Source: an uncultured Muribaculaceae bacterium
GTDB lineage: Bacteria > Bacteroidota > Bacteroidia > Bacteroidales > Muribaculaceae
Reading direction: 5' to 3'
DNA length: 64,000 bases
Assembly: GCA_944321705.1 (NCBI GenBank)
Contig: CALUMG010000005.1
Span: 62,001-126,000 of the forward strand
Positions 44,481 through 53,418 of the stretch are shown here, piece after piece. Numbering within the stretch: position 1 is the first letter of the stretch; every line of letters starts with the position of its first letter. The notes beneath the pieces are model-generated. The model worked only from the letters and a program-made list of their open reading frames with translations, was not told the origin of the DNA and did no database searches. The position numbers were made by a program, and so were the translations under genes.

Positions 44481-45158
44481 ATGAAGATGAAGGAATCATT
44501 ATTGGTCTTATTGCTGCTTGTCGTTGCGACGGTGACATTGTCGTGCGATAAGGAGGAATATTACGAATATGGAGATTCCCGATATGACATGGTGACATAT
44601 TTAGGATATAATACCGGCTTGGATGCAAGCGTGTTCAAATATTTGCCACCAGAAGATCTTCCTACCAAGACATTGTATGACATTGGCACTGAATTTGAGC
44701 GTTTGACAGCAGGAGACAGGGTCTTGCTCAATTATGAGCCGATAGATACTTTTGCCGACGGTAGCGTCGATATTGCTACAAAGGGAATCGTGCAAGCGAT
44801 AACCGACTCTTTGCGATATGTAGACGGACGGCTCGTGGAGACTGTTCCGATGGATTCTATAAAGCTCAACAGCATTTGGCGAACTGGAGATTATATAAAC
44901 ATATATTCTCGCGTCAAATTTACCAACAAGTCGCGCATGTTTTATCTTGTAATGGATGAGTCGACTTGGCATGAGGACACTGTCCATTGCTATTTGGCAC
45001 ATAACATGATGGGGCAAACGGCTTACTTCTGGCGTCGATGCTATGGCTCGTTTTGCATAAAGGCTGTTTGGAACTTGCCTTCGTGCAAAGTTGTGAGGGT
45101 GCATTTGAACGACCTCAATTATCCGGAGAAAAAATATTATGATTTCAATAAACAATAA
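44481..45158 (+). CDS. NigD-like lipoprotein
   Basis: A 225-residue lipoprotein with signal MKMKESLLVLLLLVVATVTLSC and Cys22 in LSC. NigD-like proteins have an N-terminal small beta domain and a C-terminal sandwich; here EFERLTAGDRVLLNYEP, GDYINIYSRVKF and the C-terminal LNYPEKKYYDF fit. NigD was linked to bacteriocin immunity in Prevotella nigrescens, but most family members have no known role. It follows lolD by 13 bases. Confidence 0.75.
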   Translation: MKMKESLLVLLLLVVATVTLSCDKEEYYEYGDSRYDMVTYLGYNTGLDASVFKYLPPEDLPTKTLYDIGTEFERLTAGDRVLLNYEPIDTFADGSVDIATKGIVQAITDSLRYVDGRLVETVPMDSIKLNSIWRTGDYINIYSRVKFTNKSRMFYLVMDESTWHEDTVHCYLAHNMMGQTAYFWRRCYGSFCIKAVWNLPSCKVVRVHLNDLNYPEKKYYDFNKQ

Positions 45159-45187
45159 ATGAACAAACAAGTAAAATAGTAAACAAT

Positions 45188-45502
45188 ATGGCACAAGAAA
45201 AAAAAGAAATAAAAATCGAACTTACGCCCGAAATAGCGCAGGGCAAGTATGCAAATCTTGCAGTAATTTCTCACGGACCTTCGGAATTTTTCCTTGACAT
45301 GATATGTCTTGCGCCAAACACGCCGCAAGCAAAGGTGCAAAGCCGCATCATCATGACTCCCGAGAATGCAAAGCAATTGCTGTTTGCGTTGCAGGACAAT
45401 ATTAAGAAATATGAGTCGGTATTCGGTGAAATAAATCCTCGCGTACCCGGCAACAATGGCAATAACATGCCGCCTTACATGGGTCCTAACGGACAAGCAT
45501 GA
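45188..45502 (+). CDS. DUF3467 protein
   Basis: A 104-residue cytosolic protein matching DUF3467: IELTPEIAQGKYANLAVISHGPSEFFLDM, with RIIMTPENAKQLL and a disordered Asn/Gly/Pro-rich tail. The function is unknown. It is 29 bases after the NigD-like gene and 63 before cysS, probably in one transcript. Confidence 0.85.
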   Translation: MAQEKKEIKIELTPEIAQGKYANLAVISHGPSEFFLDMICLAPNTPQAKVQSRIIMTPENAKQLLFALQDNIKKYESVFGEINPRVPGNNGNNMPPYMGPNGQA

Positions 45503-45565
45503 CATTATCACTGCATTGCGACAATTCAATGCATGAAAATCATTTACGTTTAATCGATTGTCGTT

Positions 45566-47044
45566 ATGGAAAATCCATTATATATATATAATACACTTAC
45601 TCGCAAGAAAGAACAATTTGTCCCGTTGAACGCCCCGTTTGTGGGCATGTATGTGTGCGGTCCGACAGTTTATGGCGACGCGCATTTGGGACATGCACGA
45701 CCGGCCATCACGTTCGACATCTTGTTCCGTTACTTGCGTTATCTCGGCTACAAGGTGAGATATGTGCGCAATATCACCGATGTGGGTCATCTTGAGCATG
45801 ATGCCGACGATGGAGAGGACAAAGTTGCCAAGAAAGCGCGTCTTGAGCAGCTTGAGCCAATGGAAGTGGTTCAATTTTATGTGAATCGCTACCACAAGGC
45901 GATGGAACGCCTCAACGTGTTGCCTCCTAGCATAGAACCGTTTGCATCGGGGCATATAATAGAGCAAATAGAGTATATCAAAGAGATATTGAATGCCGGT
46001 TATGCTTACATAAGCGACGGTTCGGTATATTTTGATGTGCCAAAGTACAATAAAGATTATCATTACGGGAAATTATCGGGAAGGAACATCGATGAACTTC
46101 TAAGTTATACCCGTGAGCTTGACGGCCAGCAGGAAAAGCATAATCCTGCCGATTTTGCATTGTGGAAAAAGGCTTCGCCCGAGCACATAATGCATTGGCC
46201 ATCTCCATGGAGCGAAGGCTTCCCCGGATGGCATCTTGAATGTTCAACAATGGGACAGAAATATCTTGGCGACACGTTCGACATTCACGGTGGTGGCATG
46301 GATTTGGTGTTCCCTCATCATGAATGCGAGATAGCGCAGTCGGTGGCTCATTCGGGACATGATGCCGTCCGCTACTGGATGCACAACAACATGATTACAA
46401 TCAATGGCCAAAAGATGGGCAAGTCGCTCGGCAATTTCATCACTCTTGAAGAGTTCTTTACAGGAAGTCGCACCGACATCCTTTCGCAGTCTTATTCGCC
46501 AATGACGATACGTTTCTTCATCCTGCAAGCTCATTATCGCGGTACTGTTGATTTCTCAAATGAAGCATTGCAGGCTGCCGAGAAGGCTTACGAACGTATG
46601 CTTGATGGTTGGAAACGCTTGAATGAGCTGGTTCCTTCGGCCGAATCGACGGTGCATGTGTCCGATTTGCGTGAAAAGTGCAATGAAGCCATGAACGATG
46701 ACTTGAACACACCGATAGTCATTGCGCACCTTTTTGATGCATGTAAGGCCATAAATTCGGTCAATGATGGCAAAGCTACCATTTCGCAAGTCGACCTTGA
46801 CGAGTTGAAAGAGACCTTCAAGGTGTTCTTGTTTGACATCCTCGGTATCTATGACGAAAAGGCCGGAGGTGGCAATGTCAATCTTAAGCCTTATGAAGAA
46901 GCAGTGGACTTGTTGCTTGACATTCGCAAGGAAGCCAAGGCAAAGAAGGACTGGGCTACGTCCGACTTGATTCGCAATCGTTTGTCCGAAATAGGGTTTG
47001 ACGTGAAAGACACTCGTGATGGTTACGAGTGGAAAGTGAAATAA
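45566..47044 (+). CDS. cysS: Cysteinyl-tRNA synthetase
   Basis: A 492-residue class I synthetase that attaches Cys to tRNA-Cys. The HIGH-type motif is HLGH at 40-43, zinc ligand Cys31 in [14 protein letters not shown] and HHECEIAQ carry the other zinc ligands, and KMGKS at 283-287 is the KMSKS loop. The DALR-type anticodon domain and C-terminal [11 protein letters not shown] are normal. A terminator follows. Confidence 0.97.
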   Translation: MENPLYIYNTLTRKKEQFVPLNAPFVGMYVCGPTVYGDAHLGHARPAITFDILFRYLRYLGYKVRYVRNITDVGHLEHDADDGEDKVAKKARLEQLEPMEVVQFYVNRYHKAMERLNVLPPSIEPFASGHIIEQIEYIKEILNAGYAYISDGSVYFDVPKYNKDYHYGKLSGRNIDELLSYTRELDGQQEKHNPADFALWKKASPEHIMHWPSPWSEGFPGWHLECSTMGQKYLGDTFDIHGGGMDLVFPHHECEIAQSVAHSGHDAVRYWMHNNMITINGQKMGKSLGNFITLEEFFTGSRTDILSQSYSPMTIRFFILQAHYRGTVDFSNEALQAAEKAYERMLDGWKRLNELVPSAESTVHVSDLREKCNEAMNDDLNTPIVIAHLFDACKAINSVNDGKATISQVDLDELKETFKVFLFDILGIYDEKAGGGNVNLKPYEEAVDLLLDIRKEAKAKKDWATSDLIRNRLSEIGFDVKDTRDGYEWKVK

Positions 47045-47073
47045 TAGGAATCTTCTCGATGATATTTTTAGTG

Positions 47074-47114
47074 GGGATGTCGCTTCAGTGCGGCATCCCT
47101 ATTTTTTTATTTTA
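47074..47114 (+). terminator. Terminator after cysS
   Basis: GGGATGTCGC (47074-47083) and GCGGCATCCC (47090-47099) form a 10-bp stem with one U-G pair, followed by TATTTTTTTATTTT. Confidence 0.88.
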
Positions 47115-47197
47115 TAGGGTCAGAAGTTGCTGAAAATGTGAAAAACGATTTTATGGTTAATATTTTCATAGAAATAACCAAAAAAGCAACAAATTCA

Positions 47198-47228
47198 TTG
47201 TATTTTTAATTTGTATTAACTATATTTG
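47198..47228 (+). promoter_or_regulatory. Promoter before the 30-codon secreted peptide ORF
   Basis: TTG (47198-47200), 20 bases, TATATTTG (47221-47228) is a good Bacteroidetes promoter. The start would fall near 47234, 27 bases before the ATG at 47261. Confidence 0.6.
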
Positions 47229-47260
47229 AAGTAATCATTAACCTCATAACAATCAAAATC

Positions 47261-47353
47261 ATGAAAAAGTTGTTTCTAATGTCGATTTTCTGCTGCCTTT
47301 CAATGCTTGCGACAGCACAACTCAAAGTTTTAGGAAACGGACACGCCCACTAA
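47261..47353 (+). pseudogene. 30-codon signal-peptide ORF, probably a truncated secreted protein gene
   Basis: The frame encodes a full signal peptide (MKKLFLMSIFCCLSMLATAQ) and only ten more residues, LKVLGNGHAH, then TAA. QLKVLxNG is a common start of mature secreted Bacteroidales proteins, so this looks like the 5' end of a gene that lost its body. It keeps a promoter. It might instead be a short secreted peptide. The next gene starts 36 bases on and may use the same transcript. Confidence 0.45.
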
Positions 47354-47388
47354 AAATTTTATGTTCAACGATTAAAATAACATCCAAT

Positions 47389-48339
47389 ATGAAAACAAGA
47401 TTTTACTATATTACCGCAATATTGTCAATGCTAATGATGGCATTGACAACCAAGGCACAGGAAACCGAATACGAGTATGTCCCGGTGGTGAGGGAAGGTG
47501 TTGAATGGGGTTATGTATTTTCACATTCTTTTCCACCGGGCGTAGAATACTATAGGTTGCAATTGAAAGGAGATACTGTGATAAACGACAAGACTTATAA
47601 ACGATGCTATGCTTATCAGACTGCCACGCTCGACACAGCGACAGCCACGCTACACGGATTCTTGCGCGAAGAAGATAAAAAAGTTTATTTCATTCCTAAT
47701 CCCGATGAAGAAGTTACTGTCGGTTGGCTCTTAATGAAAGATCAATATAATAGTATATATGGTGATGAAGAACGAATGATTTATGATTTCAACCTAAACG
47801 AAGGCGATACATTTGACAGTATGCTATCAATTAACATAATGGAAATTTCTTTCGTTGAAGTTGACGGAAAAATGAGAAAGTTTTTTCATGCTCAAGACCA
47901 ATATTATGGCACTTATACATTTCTCGAAGGAACCGGTGTTGTATGGGGCTATGGAGAACTGGCATATCCATTTGCTCTCCAACCGGCAAATGGATCGGAT
48001 TTGCATTTCAATTTTGAACGGAATGTGGCCGACGGCAGGATAGTGTACAAGTCGGAGGAGTTTGACGACCGCGACCCGACATGTGCCGGACAAAGCGTAG
48101 CAGCGGTAATGCAAGCCCCGGCAATCACAATCACAGTGGCCGGCAAGACAGTGACCGCAGCATCATCTGGCAACGGCACAATCACGGCAACCATTCACGA
48201 CATCAACGGCAGGACAATAGCCACAGCGCAATCGGCCAATGGCAGTGCGGAAATCGACATGGCAGGCTTCACACCCGGCATCTACATCGTCACAGCCACC
48301 ACCACAAACGACTGCATAACCCGGAAAATCATCCTCTGA
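47389..48339 (+). CDS. Secreted protein with type IX sorting domain
   Basis: A 316-residue protein with a signal peptide (MKTRFYYITAILSMLMMA, cleaved after TKA) and no recognised catalytic domain in residues 25-225. The central part has beta-rich stretches such as VEYYRLQLKGDTVINDKTYKRC, seen in Bacteroidetes secreted proteins of unknown role. The last 75 residues (ITATIHDINGRTIATAQSANG to IYIVTATTTNDCITRKIIL) are a type IX secretion C-terminal sorting domain with the usual G(I/V)Y pattern. It is probably exported to the surface and may be anchored. Confidence 0.72.
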   Translation: MKTRFYYITAILSMLMMALTTKAQETEYEYVPVVREGVEWGYVFSHSFPPGVEYYRLQLKGDTVINDKTYKRCYAYQTATLDTATATLHGFLREEDKKVYFIPNPDEEVTVGWLLMKDQYNSIYGDEERMIYDFNLNEGDTFDSMLSINIMEISFVEVDGKMRKFFHAQDQYYGTYTFLEGTGVVWGYGELAYPFALQPANGSDLHFNFERNVADGRIVYKSEEFDDRDPTCAGQSVAAVMQAPAITITVAGKTVTAASSGNGTITATIHDINGRTIATAQSANGSAEIDMAGFTPGIYIVTATTTNDCITRKIIL

Positions 48340-48390
48340 CAACAACATTCCGTCAGTGCATTTTTGTAAAAAATGACCGGACAGATAAAA

Positions 48391-48434
48391 ATATAGCAAT
48401 TCCCAAGTGGTTAAATCATTGGGAATTGCTATAT
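48391..48434 (+). terminator. 16-bp perfect inverted repeat after the secreted protein
   Basis: ATATAGCAATTCCCAA (48391-48406) and its exact complement (48419-48434) flank a 12-base loop. The stem is followed by only TTG, so it may be a weak terminator. A possible -7 element overlaps its right arm, so it may also be regulatory. Confidence 0.55.
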
Positions 48435-48437
48435 TTG
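48430..48437 (+). promoter_or_regulatory. -7 element overlapping the inverted repeat
   Basis: TATATTTG, a full TAnnTTTG match, lies in the right arm of the 16-bp inverted repeat and 77 bases before the next start. No TTTG is found at the right distance. Confidence 0.4.
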
Positions 48438-48513
48438 TAATGAGTCGATTATGATTTATATTAAAGGACACTTGCTTTTAACAACCTATTACATTAACAT
48501 AAACTAAATTACG

Positions 48514-50253
48514 ATGAAAAAACTATTGATTTCTTTGATGTTGATTTTGTCGGCATGCGTGTTTACGGTGAAAGGTGCCAATCAACTTTATATTATCGGA
48601 GAAGTAGAGGGGAACGATTTCGCTTGGAATCCGACGAAAGGCGTAGAGATGACTAATGCCGGCAGTAACATTTTTGTTGCTACCGTGCAGATAGGTGCTG
48701 AAGGAACGCATCATGCGACTTTCGGCTTTACGAGCAAGCTCGGAACTAATGATAGTGACTGGGACACATGCAACCGCGATCGATATGGAGCGCAAAACAA
48801 TAATGATTTGATTCTTGACGAGCAAGAAACGACTCTTGTCAAGACCGGAAGCAATTCGTTTAGAATAGAAACCGGCGAGTATAACATAATTGTCAACATG
48901 ACAACCATGACCGTGACATGTGTCAATACCGGGAAAGGTATCACACCGACTTATCCCGAATTGCTTTACATAATAGGTGATGTAGATGGCACTTCATGGG
49001 ATCCTGCAAATGGAAACGTGTTTGTGGAAATGGCTTCAACAACCGGTACTTATATATGCAACATAGACATTATCGACCTTGACGACGACGGTTACGGGAC
49101 ATTTGCATTCGGCAGCAAGCTCGGTGCTGATTCTAATGATTGGGACACGTTCAACGCCAACCGTTACGGGCCTATTCAAAAAGATACTGAACTATCGGCA
49201 GGAATGGCAGGAGCGATAGGTCAAAACGGTGATACATCGTTCAAAGTCCCTTCAGGAGCTTATGCCGTAAAGGTTGACCTCACGTTGCAGCAGATAACAA
49301 TGTTCCCGGTCATCATGCTCAATGAAAACATAGGAGCAATTTCGCTGTTTGTGCGCGATGACGACACTGAAGGCGTGGTAGGAGATTTCTATCAAGTGAA
49401 TGTTCCGCTCGAAGGCGTGAAAGCGGTTGACAACATGCTTTATGCTGCGACGTTACAAGGAGTCACCGAGCGTTTTGTAGAGAATCCTAATCCGGGCGAA
49501 TCGCAAGGAGAAGATGTCGCAAGCGACTATGACCAACGCGACTGGGTTGTCCTTAACTTGGGAACGGCCGAAAATGCGGCAAAATATGCCGGCACTACTA
49601 TTCCGGCAGGCATCGTGGGGCAATATTCAGGTTCAATAGCTCCCACTCTCGACGTGAGAATAATGCCCGAAGGAGAAACGAATGGAATAACCTATGACGT
49701 GGATAATCCCAATCTGTATGAATTGCGCAATATTTACAATTATGAGTCGTATGAAGCCAATGGCAAGGAATACACGGTGTTCAGGATGATACCTCATTAT
49801 GGAGAATATGCCATAATGCGTGGATTTGTGGAAAGAGACAAGAATGGCCTTTATTGGTTCACGGCAAGCCTTCCCACGGTGGATGGAAAGGAAGATGTGA
49901 AAATGTACATCCAGAAGAGAAGTGGAATTGATATTATGGAATCGCCCGATGCCAAGACTTACATGGAGATTCCGGGCATAATAAAGAAAAGCGAACAAGG
50001 TCCTTGCCTTGATCCTACCGGCGCAAGCCAGATTTCCACAGGAGTCGGGGCCGTCATTGCAGAAGATGCACGGGATAATGTTCGTGTAGTGGGAGGAACC
50101 GGCGTTATCAAAGTAATAGGCGAAGTCGATGAAGTGAAAGTGTTCACTGTAAGCGGGATTGTCGTTAGTGAGAATGAGACAGAGGTTCAGTGTGAAGCGG
50201 GAGTTTACATAGTGAAAACCGGCACTGAAGTTACGAAAGTAGTAGTAAGATAA
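48514..50253 (+). CDS. Secreted protein with tandem SusE/SusF-like modules and sorting domain
   Basis: A 579-residue secreted protein; the signal is MKKLLISLMLILSACVF. Two related modules start at LYIIGEVEGNDFAWNP (about 25) and LYIIGDVDGTSWDP (about 150), each followed by FGFTSKLG or FAFGSKLG and a SDWDT block, and resemble the starch-binding modules of SusE/SusF. A long C-terminal region of unknown fold follows, and the last 50 residues (VKVFTVSGIVVSENE to VYIVKTGTEVTKVVVR) are a sorting-like domain. It is probably a surface glycan-binding protein; the ligand is unknown. Confidence 0.72.
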   Translation: MKKLLISLMLILSACVFTVKGANQLYIIGEVEGNDFAWNPTKGVEMTNAGSNIFVATVQIGAEGTHHATFGFTSKLGTNDSDWDTCNRDRYGAQNNNDLILDEQETTLVKTGSNSFRIETGEYNIIVNMTTMTVTCVNTGKGITPTYPELLYIIGDVDGTSWDPANGNVFVEMASTTGTYICNIDIIDLDDDGYGTFAFGSKLGADSNDWDTFNANRYGPIQKDTELSAGMAGAIGQNGDTSFKVPSGAYAVKVDLTLQQITMFPVIMLNENIGAISLFVRDDDTEGVVGDFYQVNVPLEGVKAVDNMLYAATLQGVTERFVENPNPGESQGEDVASDYDQRDWVVLNLGTAENAAKYAGTTIPAGIVGQYSGSIAPTLDVRIMPEGETNGITYDVDNPNLYELRNIYNYESYEANGKEYTVFRMIPHYGEYAIMRGFVERDKNGLYWFTASLPTVDGKEDVKMYIQKRSGIDIMESPDAKTYMEIPGIIKKSEQGPCLDPTGASQISTGVGAVIAEDARDNVRVVGGTGVIKVIGEVDEVKVFTVSGIVVSENETEVQCEAGVYIVKTGTEVTKVVVR

Positions 50254-50271
50254 CAATTGTTTTCAGGCATG

Positions 50272-50320
50272 GCGGGAGCGTGGGCATCAATGTTGGATGC
50301 CGCGACTCCCGCTTTTTTTT
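50272..50320 (+). terminator. Terminator after the SusE/F-like gene
   Basis: GCGGGAG (50272-50278) pairs with CTCCCGC (50306-50312), with an inner GGCATC/GATGCC helix, followed by eight T residues. Confidence 0.88.
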
Positions 50321-50411
50321 GTCGTAGGCCAATTAAGATATTTTTATATGCAAATGGGGATTATTATGTATGGAAATTCGTATATTCGCAATTAATAATG
50401 ATTTATGAATT

Positions 50412-50882
50412 ATGAAACCGATTACGAATGTCCTATTAGTAATATATATAATAGCTTATACATTCCTGCCATTCTTTGATGTGGCTTTTAACGGGGGGTG
50501 GACTGGATTTGACTACACGGCTTACACTATAACAGAGTCGTCGGAGTTGTCAAAGCAATTGTTCTCGTTGTTGCCGTTTGCAGTAGCATTTTGTGCCATA
50601 GGCTTCAACTGCATGAAAAACAGATATTGGGGCATAGCAGTAGCTGCAATAATATGTTGCGGAATCTATTTTTATGTCGACGCAAAAGATTTCGTATTGA
50701 TACAACAACCGGAATTTTTCAAAATAAAAGACTTCGGAATAGGCTTTTATGTGGGATATGCTTCGCTGTTGCTTTCACTTGTTTCGGCAGCAGTGTCGGT
50801 GTTGCCGTTTAAATTCAACAAGTTTCACGCTCGTGAAATATTATTTTATCACAAGAAGGAAAATGAACGGGAAGGAGCTTAA
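50412..50882 (+). CDS. Hypothetical four-helix membrane protein
   Basis: A 156-residue protein with four hydrophobic segments (about 5-22, 52-68, 72-90 and 110-132), short loops and a basic, charged C terminus. A conserved-looking extracytoplasmic loop is FFDVAFNGGWTGFDYTAYT. No family is recognised. A near-consensus -7 element (TATATTCG at 50381) lies 31 bases upstream, and the gene follows a strong terminator, so it is probably transcribed alone. Confidence 0.6.
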   Translation: MKPITNVLLVIYIIAYTFLPFFDVAFNGGWTGFDYTAYTITESSELSKQLFSLLPFAVAFCAIGFNCMKNRYWGIAVAAIICCGIYFYVDAKDFVLIQQPEFFKIKDFGIGFYVGYASLLLSLVSAAVSVLPFKFNKFHAREILFYHKKENEREGA

Positions 50883-50966
50883 TGAGGCTACCTAAAAAGA
50901 CCGAGCCAAAGCCTTTGATTAAGTGGGCGTTGTCTGTGAAACGAGCGAATAGTGCATGACACAGGC

Positions 50967-50997
50967 TATGGCATTAACGTTATTTTGCGTAAATTTG
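50967..50997 (+). promoter_or_regulatory. Promoter of the DUF3822/rsmD pair
   Basis: TATG (50967-50970), 19 bases, TAAATTTG (50990-50997): full -7 match with one mismatch in the -33. The start would be about 20 bases before the ATG at 51026. Confidence 0.5.
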
Positions 50998-51025
50998 CAA
51001 ATGAAATTTTGTCGAAGCAATAACT

Positions 51026-51865
51026 ATGAGCAGCCTGTCGGATATTACAAAAGACATACACATCTCCAATCCCGAATTGTGGACTTTGTCGCTTGGTGTG
51101 AGCAATGTCGGCGGCATCAGGCTTTTCATATATAATGACAATGAAGCCAATTCCATGGTTTGCAGGAATATCGCCATAGATAAAAACATGTCGAATGACG
51201 ATGATTACTTGAAAGCCGTTGAAGATGCAGTTTACGACAATCCGTTGTTGCTTGGCAGCTTTAAAAAAGTGTCGATTCTTGCCGAGTCGCCGCATTTTTT
51301 GTTTTTACCACCGGGATATGGCGACGATGAAGCTGTCGGCAACGTGTTTGCCAAGACATTCCCGGAGGATTGTGGTGACATCGTAATATCGCGCGGAAAC
51401 GCTTGCGGAGCCGACGTGGCGTTTTCGTTGCGCAAAGGTTTGCACAGATTCTTGTTGCGCACGTTCGACAACCCGGCGGTGAGGCTCAATCTTGAGGTAT
51501 TGAGTTCGCATTTCATAGGCAAGAATAATTATTCCACAGTCAACAAGGAATATGTTTATATTCACGACAACAAGGTGGACGTGTGCGTGTTCAAGCGTGG
51601 ACGTTTGCAACTTGCCAACACGTTTGTATTTAGGTACAATAACGATGCGATTTACTACATACTTGGCGTGTGGAACATGTTTTCGCTCGATCCAGTGTCG
51701 GATGAAATACAGATAGCCGGCGACAAAGAAGTGAAGGATGCAATAGTTCCTGTGTTAAGAGATTATGTGACATATGTCTTGCCGGTAATCATGCCTCCGT
51801 CGGCAATGAAAATGGGTAATGATGTCGTAAAAGCTCCGTTGGATTTAATTCTTTTGTCATTATGA
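51026..51865 (+). CDS. DUF3822 protein
   Basis: A 279-residue protein of the DUF3822 family, an actin/PilM-like fold by family knowledge. SLGVSNVGGIRLFIY, LAESPHFLFLPPGY and HDNKVDVCVFKRGRLQLANTF are typical blocks. The function is unknown. Adjacency to rsmD is conserved in Bacteroidetes, and the two overlap by four bases here (ATGA). Confidence 0.85.
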   Translation: MSSLSDITKDIHISNPELWTLSLGVSNVGGIRLFIYNDNEANSMVCRNIAIDKNMSNDDDYLKAVEDAVYDNPLLLGSFKKVSILAESPHFLFLPPGYGDDEAVGNVFAKTFPEDCGDIVISRGNACGADVAFSLRKGLHRFLLRTFDNPAVRLNLEVLSSHFIGKNNYSTVNKEYVYIHDNKVDVCVFKRGRLQLANTFVFRYNNDAIYYILGVWNMFSLDPVSDEIQIAGDKEVKDAIVPVLRDYVTYVLPVIMPPSAMKMGNDVVKAPLDLILLSL

Positions 51866-52446
51866 GGATAATAAGAGGGAAATATGGCCGTCGGCGTTTT
51901 GACGTGCCAAAAAATATCACGGCAAGACCTACTACCGATTTTGCCCGTGAAAACATTTTCAACGTAATCGAGAACATGATAGACCTTGAAGGAGCCGAGG
52001 CTCTAGATTTGTTTGCCGGAACTGGCGCGGTAAGCTTTGAGTTCCTGTCTCGCGGATGCAGCAATGTGACATGTGTTGAAAAAGCTTCCACTCAATATAA
52101 TTTCATAAAAAACGTGAAGGGAGAGTTGAACGCAACGGGTCTTTCCATTGTGCGAGGCGACGTGTTCAAGTTCATAAACACTTGCGAGAAGCCGTTTGAC
52201 ATAATTTTTGCCGATCCTCCTTATGATCTTCCGCAGTTGCCCGAGATTCCGGCCAAGGTGCTTGGCTCATCGCTTGTAAAGCCGGGTACTATATTCATAA
52301 TGGAACATTCCAAAAATAACGATTTTTCCAATCTTCCCGGTTTTTTGGAACGCCGCGTTTATGGCAGTGTAAATTTTTCCATTTTCGTCATCGACGATGA
52401 GTCGGCAGACAAAGGAATTGAAATTGAGTCGGGAAGAACTGAATAG
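51862..52446 (+). CDS. rsmD: 16S rRNA (guanine966-N2)-methyltransferase
   Basis: A 194-residue RsmD. RIIRGKYGRRRF and RPTTDFARENIFN form the N-terminal RNA-binding part, LDLFAGTGAVSFE binds SAM, and DIIFADPPYDLPQ carries the DPPY catalytic motif. It methylates G966 of 16S rRNA. The C terminus is a little longer than in E. coli with an acidic tail. Confidence 0.95.
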   Translation: MRIIRGKYGRRRFDVPKNITARPTTDFARENIFNVIENMIDLEGAEALDLFAGTGAVSFEFLSRGCSNVTCVEKASTQYNFIKNVKGELNATGLSIVRGDVFKFINTCEKPFDIIFADPPYDLPQLPEIPAKVLGSSLVKPGTIFIMEHSKNNDFSNLPGFLERRVYGSVNFSIFVIDDESADKGIEIESGRTE

Positions 52447-52475
52447 TTCACGGAATTTTAAATTTAGATGGTTTT

Positions 52476-53414
52476 ATGCATTCAGTTGCAATGAAAAAAT
52501 CTTCGAGTATCGGATTTATCGCCGGCATTCTCGGAGCAATGTGTTTCGGGCTAATTCCGGTATTTAGCAAGCCGGCTTTGGCATTGGGCCTTTCGCCTGC
52601 ATGTATTTTGACTTATCGTTTTTCATTGGCAGCCATCATGCTGGGAATATTCTTGGCGATGCGTGGCACGAGCCTAAAACTGGAAAAATGTTATTTACCC
52701 GACATGATGCTTTTGACATTGTGTTATTGCGTGTCGGGTGGTTGCTTGATGCTTGGGTATGAATATATGTCGGGCGGAGTAACCGGAGTTATTCATTTCA
52801 CCTATCCTGTCTTTGTGTTGCTTATTCTGCTTGTCGTTTATAGGGAAAAGGTAAAGTTGTCATCGGTGCTGGCCATAATAATAGCCATTGCCGGCATATA
52901 TTGTCTTGGCGTGCTTGGCGGCGATGAAGCATTCATGCCTGGAGCCAATCGCGCCGAAGGAGTAGTGATAGTGGTTATTTCCGGACTCGGCTATGCCTCT
53001 TACATGGTTTTCATTAACAAGTGCAAAGTGAGGAAATTCGACTCATTGTTCCTTACGTTCTGGATTCTCGTGTTTACTGCGCTTGTTTTTGCCGCCATTG
53101 CGATAGGCAAAGGCGAATTTGTATTGATTTCGGACACTGAGACATGGCTCAACTTTCTTGCTCTCGCCTTGCTTTCCACGGTAGTGGCAAATGTATTTGT
53201 CGTGTATTCGGTAAAGGTAGTAGGCTCGACGTTGGCATCGATATTGAGTGCAATGGAGCCGGCCACCTCAGTAGTCATGTGCATAATACTTTTTGATGAG
53301 GCTCTCAACCTTCCCATTGCGATAGGAATCGCGCTCATTGCGACTGCTGTCGGCATAGTTATCGCACGCAATCACAGGAAAAGCGTGGATGCAGCCGGAG
53401 AAAGGGTATCTTAA
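52476..53414 (+). CDS. EamA/DMT-family transporter
   Basis: A 312-residue inner-membrane protein with ten hydrophobic segments in two five-helix EamA repeats (about 5-145 and 155-300). GMCFGLIPVFSKPAL starts the first repeat, and EPATSVVMCIILFDEAL is the typical end of the second. Substrates of this family include amino acids and other metabolites; none can be assigned. ATG 52491 (MKKSSS) is an alternative start. The stop is four bases from the end of the convergent AGCS gene. Confidence 0.88.
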   Translation: MHSVAMKKSSSIGFIAGILGAMCFGLIPVFSKPALALGLSPACILTYRFSLAAIMLGIFLAMRGTSLKLEKCYLPDMMLLTLCYCVSGGCLMLGYEYMSGGVTGVIHFTYPVFVLLILLVVYREKVKLSSVLAIIIAIAGIYCLGVLGGDEAFMPGANRAEGVVIVVISGLGYASYMVFINKCKVRKFDSLFLTFWILVFTALVFAAIAIGKGEFVLISDTETWLNFLALALLSTVVANVFVVYSVKVVGSTLASILSAMEPATSVVMCIILFDEALNLPIAIGIALIATAVGIVIARNHRKSVDAAGERVS

Positions 53415-53418
53415 CGCC

